Shown here: in pieces, positions 7,173-15,509 of the stretch | Layout of the letters: every line of letters begins with the position of its first letter | Numbering within the stretch: position 1 is the first letter of the stretch | NCBI GenBank assembly: GCA_964467255.1 | Contig: CAYXPR010000002.1 | Coordinates: 62,001-126,000 of the forward strand | DNA length: 64,000 bases | Source: CAYXPR01 sp964467255 | Lineage (GTDB): Bacteria > Pseudomonadota > Alphaproteobacteria > Rickettsiales > RGZB01 | Direction: 5' to 3' | Position numbers and translations under genes: made by a program | The notes under the pieces: model-generated | What the model was told of the DNA's origin: nothing | The model's database searches: none | The model's input: only the letters and a program-made list of their open reading frames with translations

Positions 7173-8977
7173 TGGCCGCCACCAACCGGTGTTGCACCAC
7201 CCGCGTGACCCGTGTGACCAACGCCCTTGCTGACAAACTGTAGCCATGTAGATTTGTCTGGAACTTTGAGCGTGTCTGCCACGGTGGGGGCTGGCTCACC
7301 CCTCCAGCCGGAGAGGCTTGCTTTTACCTGCTCTTCATAACCAAAACCCGGCATTGCTGTCATCGGCAGCATCATGTAGCGGATATTGCCGTCTGGGCTT
7401 GGTGGCACTAGCGAACCACTAGGATTTATCACGGCCTCGGCAGTAGAAACCGTACGGCCTTCAAGCTGTGCTTTGATAATGTTACCCATGTAATTCGCCT
7501 GCACCATTGGCACCATCATGGAGCCTTCGCTGCCTGAAATCAGTGCACCGAAATATTCTGCTGGCCCATGACTGAGTTTGCTTTCGCGTTCGGAAACCAC
7601 TTTTTCCATTGGCACGGTGCCATCGGGCACTTCTTCCGTGTGCACCATCAATCTAAAATTTTCCTGTGGAATGGTGGCGAGGTAGAGCATCTGCCGACCG
7701 CCAGCAAGTGGAATCAGCGCATTCGATTTTTCAGGAAATTCTTCGTTCTTCACACTGGCAGGTTCCATCACCTGCGCAAGGGCATCCTTATAGGTGATAT
7801 CGGCGGCTGAGGCCGCAAGACCTTCGCCCGCTACGGCCTTCACGAATTCATCATCACGGTATGCCACGCGCAAGCCGCTGAAGTGCGGGCCATCATCCGC
7901 GCGCTGCCAGGCGTTCACGCTGAAATCTGCCGCCGCATTAAAGCGGACATTATCAAACAACATATCAATTTCCTTTGGGTTCCAGCCAAGGCCACCCGTG
8001 GCGCGTGACGAAAGCATGTGCCCCACCGCGCGCTCCAGATATTCCAATTGCACGCACCCGATGCTGTAGGCGAACAGAAATGTGGACTGCATCTCTTGCG
8101 CGGCCGCCGCCACCTTTTTTCCTCGCTCTATCGGATCATTCATCCCGTTTAAGTCTGGCAATACTGGCCTAAACACTTCATCAGCCACATACTTTGCATA
8201 CATGGAATAAGGCTTGTCCGCAGGGCCAATCGATGGTTTCAAGTATTCCACGAATTTTTTTTCATTTGTTTTAATATCCGGGTAACCGGACAGGAACAAC
8301 CGCACCCGCGCACCGCCCATGATGTCAGCGCTTCTTTCGCTATAATATTCACCTGCCTCGAGATCACGCTCCGGCATTTCTTTTTCTGCCTTGCGCACGA
8401 TGTTGTTCTGCACCATAGCGCCACCCAAAAGTTGCTCGGGGATTTCCATGGAAAGATTGATGCCTTCAATTGCATCACCGCCGACATACATGCCCGGCAG
8501 CACGACCATACGAATCGTTTTTTCCGACGACTTTGGCGGGAACGAGATGTGCGCGTTCATATTAATGCTGCCCTTGCGTTCACCATTTTCATCGGTGAAC
8601 ACCTGCCGCTCCCAAAAACCGCTGCATGATGGAATAGGTTTTATACGCCTGTTCAGTGTAGCATCAGCAGGATTATAGTCTATCGTGCGCTGGCTGATGT
8701 CCTCTGCTGCATCCTGCAACGCATCCTGATTAATATTCGAAACCGTGATACGGTCGCCCTCATGATGCACGGTGGCCGCAGATAAACCTGTAGCACCACG
8801 GGTCTCCTGCATTTTGTCGGTGAAATACTCGATGGCCCATTCGTCGGCTAAGCCGCGCAACTCTATCGTGAAAGCAGTCGGCGATTCGGCATCCGGCGGC
8901 ACAGGTGCCCAGCCGCTTTGGTGGAACAAATCCACCGCAATCGCTTCTAATGTTTTAAATGTCGCGTTATCTGCCAC
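7169..8977 (-). CDS. Orphan 602-residue soluble protein of unknown function
   Basis: I do not recognise this protein. The start is GTG at 8977 with AAGGA eight bases upstream. No signal peptide or membrane helix is visible. The sequence is mixed alpha/beta, acidic and cysteine-poor, and ends in a Gly/His-rich tail (GHTGHAGGATPVGGGH). It lies downstream of the receiver-ATPase regulator on the same strand, separated by about 90 bases that hold a 12-base inverted repeat. Its 3' end overlaps the MAPEG stop by four bases. Codon use looks like its neighbours, so it is probably a resident lineage-specific gene. Confidence 0.75.
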   Translation of the reverse strand: MADNATFKTLEAIAVDLFHQSGWAPVPPDAESPTAFTIELRGLADEWAIEYFTDKMQETRGATGLSAATVHHEGDRITVSNINQDALQDAAEDISQRTIDYNPADATLNRRIKPIPSCSGFWERQVFTDENGERKGSINMNAHISFPPKSSEKTIRMVVLPGMYVGGDAIEGINLSMEIPEQLLGGAMVQNNIVRKAEKEMPERDLEAGEYYSERSADIMGGARVRLFLSGYPDIKTNEKKFVEYLKPSIGPADKPYSMYAKYVADEVFRPVLPDLNGMNDPIERGKKVAAAAQEMQSTFLFAYSIGCVQLEYLERAVGHMLSSRATGGLGWNPKEIDMLFDNVRFNAAADFSVNAWQRADDGPHFSGLRVAYRDDEFVKAVAGEGLAASAADITYKDALAQVMEPASVKNEEFPEKSNALIPLAGGRQMLYLATIPQENFRLMVHTEEVPDGTVPMEKVVSERESKLSHGPAEYFGALISGSEGSMMVPMVQANYMGNIIKAQLEGRTVSTAEAVINPSGSLVPPSPDGNIRYMMLPMTAMPGFGYEEQVKASLSGWRGEPAPTVADTLKVPDKSTWLQFVSKGVGHTGHAGGATPVGGGH

Positions 8978-9037
8978 CGATTTATCCTTGCCTACGGTAG
9001 CGACAATGGTAACAAAAAGCTGTTAAGAAACCATTAA

Positions 9038-9064
9038 ATTGATAAATAACTATTATTTATCAAT
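9038..9064. promoter_or_regulatory. Perfect 12-base inverted repeat upstream of 602-residue gene
   Basis: ATTGATAAATAA and TTATTTATCAAT are separated by CTA. The repeat lies between the stop of the receiver-ATPase gene and the GTG of the 602-residue gene, both on the minus strand. The stem is almost pure A/T and no T-run typical of a terminator follows, so an operator for the downstream gene is the better reading. Confidence 0.5.
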
Positions 9065-9067
9065 ATA

Positions 9068-10063
9068 TTAGACAAATGATTCGCGCTCGTTTTTTTCGTG
9101 CGTGCTCTGCGCCATAGCCGCATTATGCCAATCGATCATACTGCCTTTGTTACCCTTCTTGTTCAGCAGGTTCCATGTGCAAGTTACTTTTCTGCCGTCT
9201 TTGCTGAATTCAATGTTGTTGTTAAAGCCTTTAAGCGCCATGTAGATGCCGCGTCCAGTGATGTCATGTGCACGCTCCTCATCGAGGTAGGAATATTCTC
9301 GCCAATCAAAACCAGCGCCCTGATCTTCGATAGTAACAATCAGTTGGGAGTCTGTTTTTTCAAGTGAGAGGGTTGCAAATTTATCTTTATACTCCGGCAT
9401 AACCAGACGCCGTTCGATTTCAGCCATAAGTTTGTTTTCTTTAGAAAGCGCTGCCTTTTTAAGGTAACCGATATCAAGATTTCCGTGCTCAATCGCATTG
9501 GTCGCCAGTTCGTAAATACCTTGAAGAATATTTCTCGAGTCTGGGCAAAAAGACGCTGCAGAAATCGCTACGTTACGTGCCTCCACCAACGTGCGGAATG
9601 TGAAATCACACCGCGCGATTTTCTGGATGCCGCGCTTGATAGGATGATCCATTTTCTGCAACTGCTCGCAGAATATCATCACCTCGCGGTCATTCAGCGC
9701 CGCATTAATAATGGCAAGTAATTTGGAGCCTGTGTACGGCTTCTTCAAGTAATAATACACACCCGCCTTCACGCCCTCATCTACCTGCTTTGCAGAAGAC
9801 GCTGCCGTTTGCATGATGACCGGGATGTAACTATATTCTGAGTCCTGCTTGATGCGCTCGAGAAACGCCATGCCGTCCATCACCGGCATCATCCTATCAA
9901 GCAATACGAGATCGATATCGCTATACCGCGAAAGCATCATGAGCGCTTCTACACCGTTATGCGCAACCGAAGCCCGATAGTTTGTTTTTTTAAGGTGATT
10001 AAGGATGATGTCTATATTGGAAATTTCATCATCAACGATGAGAATATGGTGATTGTTTTTCAC
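9068..10063 (-). CDS. Response regulator with C-terminal RsbW-like ATPase domain
   Basis: The protein has 331 residues and starts at GTG. Residues 1-125 form a receiver domain with D11-D12, phosphoacceptor D56 (LLDRMMP), a QTAA switch threonine region and KKP lysine. From about 165 it has an HATPase domain of the anti-sigma-factor-kinase type: N-box ELATNAIEHGN, then DQGAGFDW and GRGIYMAL. No histidine phosphorylation helix is seen, so it is not a hybrid histidine kinase. Such proteins may act in partner switching with a STAS antagonist; one STAS gene lies at 248-649, but a link is speculation. Its ribosome site is inside a hairpin. Confidence 0.85.
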   Translation of the reverse strand: MKNNHHILIVDDEISNIDIILNHLKKTNYRASVAHNGVEALMMLSRYSDIDLVLLDRMMPVMDGMAFLERIKQDSEYSYIPVIMQTAASSAKQVDEGVKAGVYYYLKKPYTGSKLLAIINAALNDREVMIFCEQLQKMDHPIKRGIQKIARCDFTFRTLVEARNVAISAASFCPDSRNILQGIYELATNAIEHGNLDIGYLKKAALSKENKLMAEIERRLVMPEYKDKFATLSLEKTDSQLIVTIEDQGAGFDWREYSYLDEERAHDITGRGIYMALKGFNNNIEFSKDGRKVTCTWNLLNKKGNKGSMIDWHNAAMAQSTHEKNERESFV

Positions 10064-10070
10064 GGATACT

Positions 10071-10089
10071 CCTTAACACGCGGTTAAGG
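10071..10089 (-). promoter_or_regulatory. Leader hairpin covering the ribosome-binding site
   Basis: On the minus strand CCTTAAC-CGCGT-GTTAAGG forms a seven-base perfect stem. Its 3' arm contains most of the AAGGAG ribosome site that lies seven bases before the GTG of the receiver-ATPase gene. Folding would hide that site from ribosomes. Confidence 0.5.
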
Positions 10090-10321
10090 GGAGATGGATT
10101 TATCCTAACAGAGCGGCATTAAAAAGACGTTAACGAAGCACAAATAGTAAAAATCTTTTGTTTTTCAGTTGTTTATGACTATTTCTTGGCGGGTGTTTTT
10201 CTGCCTCTGGCAGTTACCCCTTATATCTACACTCGGCGCACGATATGTATTAAATATTCCGTGACAAACCAGCCAAGGTTTGTTAACTACTTCCCTCCTA
10301 TTGGCGGCAGTTGCCGCTTTT

Positions 10322-10396
10322 GGCTGGGTAGCTCAGTGGTAGAGCAGGGGAATCATAATCCCTTGGTCGGGGGTTCAAATCCCTCTCCAGCCACCA
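10322..10396 (+). tRNA. tRNA-Met (anticodon CAT), probably elongator
   Basis: A full cloverleaf can be drawn. The acceptor stem is GGCTGGG/TCCAGCC, the D arm GCTC-AGTGGTA-GAGC, the anticodon stem GGGGA/TCCCT with loop ATCATAA, and the T arm GGGGG-TTCAAAT-CCCTC. The 3' CCA is encoded at 10394-10396. The anticodon is CAT. The first base pair is G-C rather than the C-A mismatch of initiator tRNA, and the stem lacks three consecutive G-C pairs next to the loop. Elongator Met is therefore favoured over initiator. A lysidine-type Ile tRNA cannot be fully excluded. Confidence 0.93.
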
Positions 10397-10432
10397 CTTA
10401 CTTTCCTAAGAATAAGGTAAGCGTTGTTTTTT
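10397..10432 (+). terminator. Possible weak terminator after tRNA-Met
   Basis: CTTAC directly after the CCA pairs with GTAAG at 10417-10421, with a loop that can pair partly. CG-TTG-TTTTTT follows. The stem is only five bases, so this is tentative. Confidence 0.3.
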
Positions 10433-10517
10433 GGGGGGTAAGCAGCCCTGCCTCGGCTTCCTCAGCCGCCATGACAAATGCCATTACAAGAAGCAATAAT
10501 AGAATCGCGATTCTCAT
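10398..10517 (-). CDS. Possible 39-residue hydrophobic peptide
   Basis: This short frame reads tail-to-tail into the tRNA 3' end. It starts with MRIAILLLLLVMAFVMA, a strong membrane or signal segment, followed by a short acidic stretch and a polar tail. AGGGGG lies seven bases before the ATG at 10517; an in-frame ATG at 10523 is too close to that site. The composition and ribosome site suggest a real small membrane or secreted peptide. There is no homology evidence, and the frame's 3' end overlaps the possible tRNA terminator. Confidence 0.4.
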   Translation of the reverse strand: MRIAILLLLLVMAFVMAAEEAEAGLLTPQKTTLTLFLGK

Positions 10518-10778
10518 AAACATACCCCCTCAAAAAACGTCACAGGCTATTCGGCTGTGATGGGGCTGATTGTATCAAATTTTAGTAAAATTCTCAATCC
10601 GACACCCCGCCACATCACGCGACTGTTGCAAAAAAGGCAACTATCTAAATTCCTTGATGAATTTTACCCTGCATCACACAATTTTACGTTTTTCGGCTGT
10701 GTTTTTGTGGTATGAATTTCGTATATTTTTACGGTTTATTAACCACTTTTTATCAACGCCACCCGTGAGGCAGCCATC

Positions 10779-11900
10779 ATGTTACGCAAAGTTTTCACCC
10801 TCTCCCTCCTCTCTTCCGTTGCATTTATTTCCGGCGCACACGCTGCCGAGCCAACCGTTTCTGTTGGCGGCATTATGAATGTGGAAGCTGGCTACGGTGA
10901 TAATGATGACGCATACACTGCCCCCGGCAGCACCTTCACGCGGGATGTAAAGTTTGCCAATGACACAGAATTACATATTCAGGCACAAGGCCAAGCTGAT
11001 AACGGCATTAAATATGGCGCCATGGTGGAACTGGAAGCAGACGTGACTGCCGATGCCAAAGGCGAAGGTCTTAACGCCGATAAAACCTACCTGTGGGCTG
11101 AAGGCAATTTTGGCCGGACCGAAGTAGGCAACAGTGAGCCTGCGCAGGCCATTATGGCTATAAACGCTGCTTCTATAGCACGCGCAACTGGCGGCATTGA
11201 TGGCAACGATGAATATTACCTGAATTATTTCAGCCCCACGGGCGGCGCATTCCTGATTCACCCCGACCTGCCAACGGCAGATGTAGGCGGCATTGTGGAA
11301 GATGCCACGAAGGTGAGCTACATCACGCCAAAAACCAGCGGGTTTCAGGGCGGTGTGAGTTATACGCCAGATGAAGGCAATGGCGGCACTGCCGCAGGCT
11401 TTACCACCGACGCAGACGGCGATTATGAAAACGTGATTGGCTGGGGCTTGACCTATGAAGCAGAAATGCAGGGTGTGGGCATCAACGTTGGCTTTGTAGG
11501 TGAATTCGGCGAGAATGAACTCGCCACGGTGGAGGACATGAACGCCTGGCAGCTTGGTGCATCACTCAGCTATGAAGGTTTTTCCGTCGCCGGTTCTTTT
11601 GCTGACTGGAATGACAGCTATAAAACCGTGGGTACCACTTCCGGCGACCAATATTTTTGGAACGTGGGTGTGGCTTATGAGCAGGGTGCGTTCGGCGCCA
11701 GCCTTGGTTATATCGACAGCCGCAAAACCGAAGGCGCAGAAATCAACCAATTTAGAAACACTGTGTTTAGCGTGGATTATGCTGTGGCACCCGGCCTTGT
11801 GCCCTACGGCGAAATCAGCTTCTTTGAAGCCGATGCCGGCGGCACGACTGTGGACAATGAAGGCACGGTGGTTATTCTTGGTACTTACTTGATTTTCTAA
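10779..11900 (+). CDS. Outer-membrane porin
   Basis: The protein has 373 residues. A signal peptide ends at AHA-AE (about residue 22). The mature part has alternating amphipathic strands, many Gly/Tyr/Trp residues and a final strand ending in phenylalanine (GTYLIF), the usual signal for BAM-dependent outer-membrane insertion. It fits the Gram-negative porin family of alphaproteobacteria, with LWAEGNFGRTEVGN matching the conserved early region before the eyelet loop. GAGG lies upstream of the ATG. It would allow passive diffusion of small solutes. The 255 bases before it hold no gene besides the small peptide frame. Confidence 0.9.
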   Translation: MLRKVFTLSLLSSVAFISGAHAAEPTVSVGGIMNVEAGYGDNDDAYTAPGSTFTRDVKFANDTELHIQAQGQADNGIKYGAMVELEADVTADAKGEGLNADKTYLWAEGNFGRTEVGNSEPAQAIMAINAASIARATGGIDGNDEYYLNYFSPTGGAFLIHPDLPTADVGGIVEDATKVSYITPKTSGFQGGVSYTPDEGNGGTAAGFTTDADGDYENVIGWGLTYEAEMQGVGINVGFVGEFGENELATVEDMNAWQLGASLSYEGFSVAGSFADWNDSYKTVGTTSGDQYFWNVGVAYEQGAFGASLGYIDSRKTEGAEINQFRNTVFSVDYAVAPGLVPYGEISFFEADAGGTTVDNEGTVVILGTYLIF

Positions 11901-11949
11901 GATTTTTGCATCATAGTGGCACACCGATAGAAGGAGCCCCCGCACGCCT

Positions 11950-13674
11950 ATGAAAATGACCCTCAAGATTTTTCTGACCTCTCTCATCTGCCAGCTTGCA
12001 TTGGTAGGTATTTCCGCATTCAGCTATTACCGCATGGAAACGCAGAATCCGCTCCTTAAAGAGTATGCTGCGACATCTCACGCGGTTGCAGAGAAGGATA
12101 TTGAGCTGCTCAAACATATTAAAACCATGAAAGAGAGCATGATTCAGGTTCAGCAATTTTTGCAGGATATTTCGGCAACCCGTGCACTGGATGGCCTGAA
12201 TGGCGGCTTTGATGAAGCCAAGACACACGCCGATGCGTTTAATGTTCACCTTATGGCCGCAAAGAAAATTTCTCACGAGCGCGGCTACAAAGACATTGAA
12301 GCAATCCTTATTGAAATCGAAAAAGACTTCCCACCCTTTTATGAAACCGGCAAACGCATGGCGCAGGCCTATATTGATTTTGGCCCAGAGGGCGGCAACC
12401 GGATGATGGCAGAGTTTGACGCCGTTGCTTCAAAAATCGGCGAAGAGTCTGATAAAGTAGTTGAGTTAGTTGAGAAAAATACGGACACGCAAGTTTCCAC
12501 CATCGTGAGCGGCCTTGATACGCTTCAAACGCTTAACAAGACGAACCAGTCGTTCCTGATGATGTCTTCCGCCATTACCATCGTTATCACGCTGGCGATT
12601 GCATTGCTGCTTCAGCGCAGCATTTCCAGTTCCTTTGTGGCACTCTCAAAAGATCTGGATGATATTTCCTCCGGTGAATATGAAAACGAAACAAACTTAA
12701 GCGAAGCACGCAAGGATGAGTTCGGCGCCATTAGCCGCACGCTGGTGACGGTGAAGGAAACCCTCGCCAAAGGCGTGGAGCTTGAAAAACAGCAAAAGAA
12801 ACAGAAAGAAGATTTAGAGAAACAGAAAAAAGTTGATATGGAAAATCTTGCCAAGCGCTTTGAGTCCAAAGTACAGGGCATTATCCAGACCGTGGCTTCT
12901 GCAGCGACGGAGCTGTTCCATACATCTGAATCCATGACACGCCTGATTCAGAGCGTAACGCAGCGTGCAGGCAGCGTTTCGCGCTCCTCAGGCGATGCAT
13001 CACGCAACATTCAAACCGTGGCCGCGGCGACGGAAGAGATGTCCGCCTCGGTAAGTGAAATTGCCAAGCAGATTTCAAAATCCACCGACGTGGTGGCCAA
13101 TGCCGTCGCACAGGCCAATAAAGCCGAAGAAACCAGCAAGATGCTGGAAAGCGCTACCGCGCGCATCGGCGAGATTGTAACGCTCATTCAATCCATCGCA
13201 GGGCAAATCAACCTGCTGGCACTGAACGCAACCATTGAATCTGCCCGCGCCGGTGAAGCCGGTAAAGGCTTTGCCGTGGTGGCGCATGAAGTAAAGAGCC
13301 TCGCCAACCAAACCACGGGCGCTACGGATGAAATTATCGGCAACGTGGCACAGATTCAAGATGTGTCGAAGCAGGTGATTGAAGCGTTCAACGGCATCAA
13401 GATTGCTATTAATAATGTGAGCGAATACTCGCTGGCAATTTCTGCTGCCGTGGAAGAACAGGCTGCAACCACCAATGAAATCTCTTCGAACATGGGGCAT
13501 ACTTCTGCCGGCACGCAGCAGATTTCAACCGACATTAACGACGTGGATAAGGCCTCAAAAGAAGCAAGCGCCTCCGCTGTTCAGGTGCTAGAAGCCACCA
13601 AGATGCTGTCGAAAGAAACGGAAGATTTAAGCAGCGCGGTGAAGTCGTTCCTGCAGGAAATCCGCAACGGTTAG
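11950..13674 (+). CDS. Methyl-accepting chemotaxis protein
   Basis: This 574-residue chemoreceptor has a first membrane helix at about 7-26, a roughly 170-residue periplasmic, mostly helical sensor region, a second helix at about 197-219, a HAMP domain and a long coiled-coil signalling domain from about 300. The hairpin tip has the CheA/CheW-binding signature (LALNATIESARAGEAGKGF, then AVVAHEVKSLA). It ends without an NWETF-type CheR pentapeptide. The CheY and STAS genes at the left edge may serve the same pathway. An AAGGAG site precedes the ATG. Confidence 0.95.
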   Translation: MKMTLKIFLTSLICQLALVGISAFSYYRMETQNPLLKEYAATSHAVAEKDIELLKHIKTMKESMIQVQQFLQDISATRALDGLNGGFDEAKTHADAFNVHLMAAKKISHERGYKDIEAILIEIEKDFPPFYETGKRMAQAYIDFGPEGGNRMMAEFDAVASKIGEESDKVVELVEKNTDTQVSTIVSGLDTLQTLNKTNQSFLMMSSAITIVITLAIALLLQRSISSSFVALSKDLDDISSGEYENETNLSEARKDEFGAISRTLVTVKETLAKGVELEKQQKKQKEDLEKQKKVDMENLAKRFESKVQGIIQTVASAATELFHTSESMTRLIQSVTQRAGSVSRSSGDASRNIQTVAAATEEMSASVSEIAKQISKSTDVVANAVAQANKAEETSKMLESATARIGEIVTLIQSIAGQINLLALNATIESARAGEAGKGFAVVAHEVKSLANQTTGATDEIIGNVAQIQDVSKQVIEAFNGIKIAINNVSEYSLAISAAVEEQAATTNEISSNMGHTSAGTQQISTDINDVDKASKEASASAVQVLEATKMLSKETEDLSSAVKSFLQEIRNG

Positions 13675-13712
13675 CTTCATCGGTTTAGTCGCCAATAAAA
13701 CGGCTGGGTCAG

Positions 13713-14036
13713 TTACGCCAAAACATCGACTTGATTGCTTGCGACGCCGTCTTTTATCCTCTTCTCAATTTCCTCTCTCATTTGCGCGAGGAGTTTCTGT
13801 TTTTCTTCAGGGCTCATGGCATCAAACTGTTCTTTGCTGATGCCGCGCTGCGCAAGCCAGGCAGATTGCATGCGCTCTGCTGGAGTTTGCTTCATATAAT
13901 CCATAAATTGCTTTTTGCCACTCACTGCGACGGAGTTGCCTTCAGTACCAGACTGACCCGGCAAAATTTGCCGGTTTTGATTTTTATTTACTGCCTGCGC
14001 TGCCGTGCCAAAGCTGTTCACCCTTGAAATATCCAT
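13713..14036 (-). CDS. Small hypothetical protein
   Basis: The start chosen is the ATG at 14036, which has GGAGAA four bases upstream; an in-frame start at 14087 lacks one. The product is about 107 residues. The N-terminal half is Asn/Gln/Ser-rich and probably disordered. The C-terminal half is helical and charged (TPAERMQSAWLAQRGIS, then a MSPEEKQKLLAQM segment). I do not recognise a function. It is isolated between the chemoreceptor gene and the divergent TIGR03118-type gene. Confidence 0.7.
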   Translation of the reverse strand: MDISRVNSFGTAAQAVNKNQNRQILPGQSGTEGNSVAVSGKKQFMDYMKQTPAERMQSAWLAQRGISKEQFDAMSPEEKQKLLAQMREEIEKRIKDGVASNQVDVLA

Positions 14037-14156
14037 GTTCTTCTCCGCGTTAGCTTTTCCTGTATCAAAAAATACCCCGTAAAACATGCAATAGTTATGC
14101 CAGTTGATTATTGGAGTGCAGAGCCGCGTGCGGGGAATAAAATAACCCCTTGCAAT

Positions 14157-14171
14157 TAATAATGATTATTA
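14157..14171. promoter_or_regulatory. Fur-box-like 7-1-7 palindrome
   Basis: TAATAAT-G-ATTATTA is a perfect 7-1-7 inverted repeat 35 bases before the ATG at 14206. The Fur consensus known from other proteobacteria is TGATAAT-N-ATTATCA, which differs at one base per arm. This suggests iron-dependent repression of the downstream secreted protein. Confidence 0.55.
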
Positions 14172-14205
14172 GTAAAAATACCCTGCAACCCCCAACGAGG
14201 TATTT

Positions 14206-15444
14206 ATGAAATTTGCTAAGACTCTGGCTCTAACTACCATTCTTTCCAGCCTTGCGATTGCCGCCAACAGCGCTGAAACCGCCACTGGGGAGGGTTACGT
14301 GCAAACGAACCTCGTTGCAAACAAAACTCTTTATAAGCCCACATTTGAGGTGGATGAAAAACTCATCAACGCATGGGGCATTGCCATTCGCCCCGCAGGT
14401 GCCGGTGGGCATTTTTGGGTAACCGGCAAAGATATCAGCTTTGAGTATGTGGGCGATGTGTCCAAATCGAAGGATAAAAAACTCCGCACACTGCATGCCG
14501 ATGAACTAAAATATGTGAAGCTGCCTGTGGGCGGCGATGAAAACTTTGCCACAGGCGTGGTGTTCAGTGACAGTAAAAAAGACTTCGTCATTACACAGAA
14601 CATTGAAGGCAAAAAGCCTGTTACCGCGCCATCCAAATTCTTGTTCGCCAGTGATGGTGGCATTATCTCGGCATGGACCGAGCGCAAGAACGACGATGGT
14701 AGCATGGACCGCTCGCATGATGCAGTGAGCGTGATCGACCAGTCGAAAGACGGCGCACAATTCTTCGGCCTTGCGATAAATGCAGCCTCCAACCGCTTGT
14801 ATGCAGCTGATTTCGGCGAAAAGCCCGCCATTAAAGTGTTCGATGGCACATTTAAACCTGCAAACGTAACGTTCGAGATGCCGTTTGATGAAAACAAAAA
14901 TGGCGTAGTGGATGTTGGTGAATATGCCCCGTTCAATATTCAGGGACTCAAAACACCAGAAGGCAAACAACATATTTTTGTGGCTTATGCGAAAACGCAA
15001 ACCTGCCCCGCTGAAGAGGTGGAAAAGAAAACCTGTGAAAAAGGCGCGTTGTTCGTGGGCGAGGAAGATACGTCTAAGCCCGGTTATGGCAAGCTTGCTG
15101 AGTTCACCGAAGAAGGCAAACTGGTACAGGTGTGGAAAGATGGCGGCAAGCTGAGCGCCCCGTGGGGGATTGTTTATTCTCCGTCGGATTTTGGCCCACT
15201 TTCAAACAAGCTGCTGGTTTCCAATTTTGGTGATGGCACGATTGCCGCGTATGACACCAAAACGCGCACCTTCGTAGACTATGTGCGCGATGAAAAAGGC
15301 AATGCGATTAAAATCGACAAAATCTGGGGTTTGCTGTTCGGTAATGGTGAAAGCCTCGGCGATAAAAATGCGCTCTATTTTGCCGCTGGTCCAGAAGATG
15401 AAACGGATGGCATTTTCGGCAGCATCCGCCCACCGAAAAAATAG
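14206..15444 (+). CDS. Secreted TIGR03118-family beta-propeller-like protein
   Basis: This 412-residue exported protein has a signal peptide (cleavage near residue 23). It carries the features I associate with TIGR03118: NLVAN at the start of the mature chain, LINAWGIAIRP, later LSAPWGIVYSP, LLVSNFGDGTIAAYD, and the C-terminal WGLLFGNG and ALYFAAGPEDETDG blocks. The repeated WGI/WGL and loop patterns suggest propeller blades. The molecular function is unknown. The Fur-like palindrome in its promoter hints at a role under iron limitation. A strong terminator follows. Confidence 0.8.
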   Translation: MKFAKTLALTTILSSLAIAANSAETATGEGYVQTNLVANKTLYKPTFEVDEKLINAWGIAIRPAGAGGHFWVTGKDISFEYVGDVSKSKDKKLRTLHADELKYVKLPVGGDENFATGVVFSDSKKDFVITQNIEGKKPVTAPSKFLFASDGGIISAWTERKNDDGSMDRSHDAVSVIDQSKDGAQFFGLAINAASNRLYAADFGEKPAIKVFDGTFKPANVTFEMPFDENKNGVVDVGEYAPFNIQGLKTPEGKQHIFVAYAKTQTCPAEEVEKKTCEKGALFVGEEDTSKPGYGKLAEFTEEGKLVQVWKDGGKLSAPWGIVYSPSDFGPLSNKLLVSNFGDGTIAAYDTKTRTFVDYVRDEKGNAIKIDKIWGLLFGNGESLGDKNALYFAAGPEDETDGIFGSIRPPKK

Positions 15445-15449
15445 GCAAC

Positions 15450-15482
15450 AAAAAACCACCCATTACGGGATGGGTGGTTTTT
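15450..15482. terminator. Bidirectional rho-independent terminator
   Basis: AAAACCACCCAT and ATGGGTGGTTTT pair around a short TACGGG loop, with A and T tracts outside. It serves the TIGR03118-type gene and can stop transcription from the convergent 212-residue gene. Confidence 0.85.
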
Positions 15483-15509
15483 CGGGCCGTTAGGCCAAGT
15501 TCCTAGAGA

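Noticed and set aside
10322..10396. Initiator tRNA-fMet
   Set aside because: The first acceptor pair is G-C, not a C-A mismatch, and the anticodon stem lacks the three G-C pairs next to the loop.
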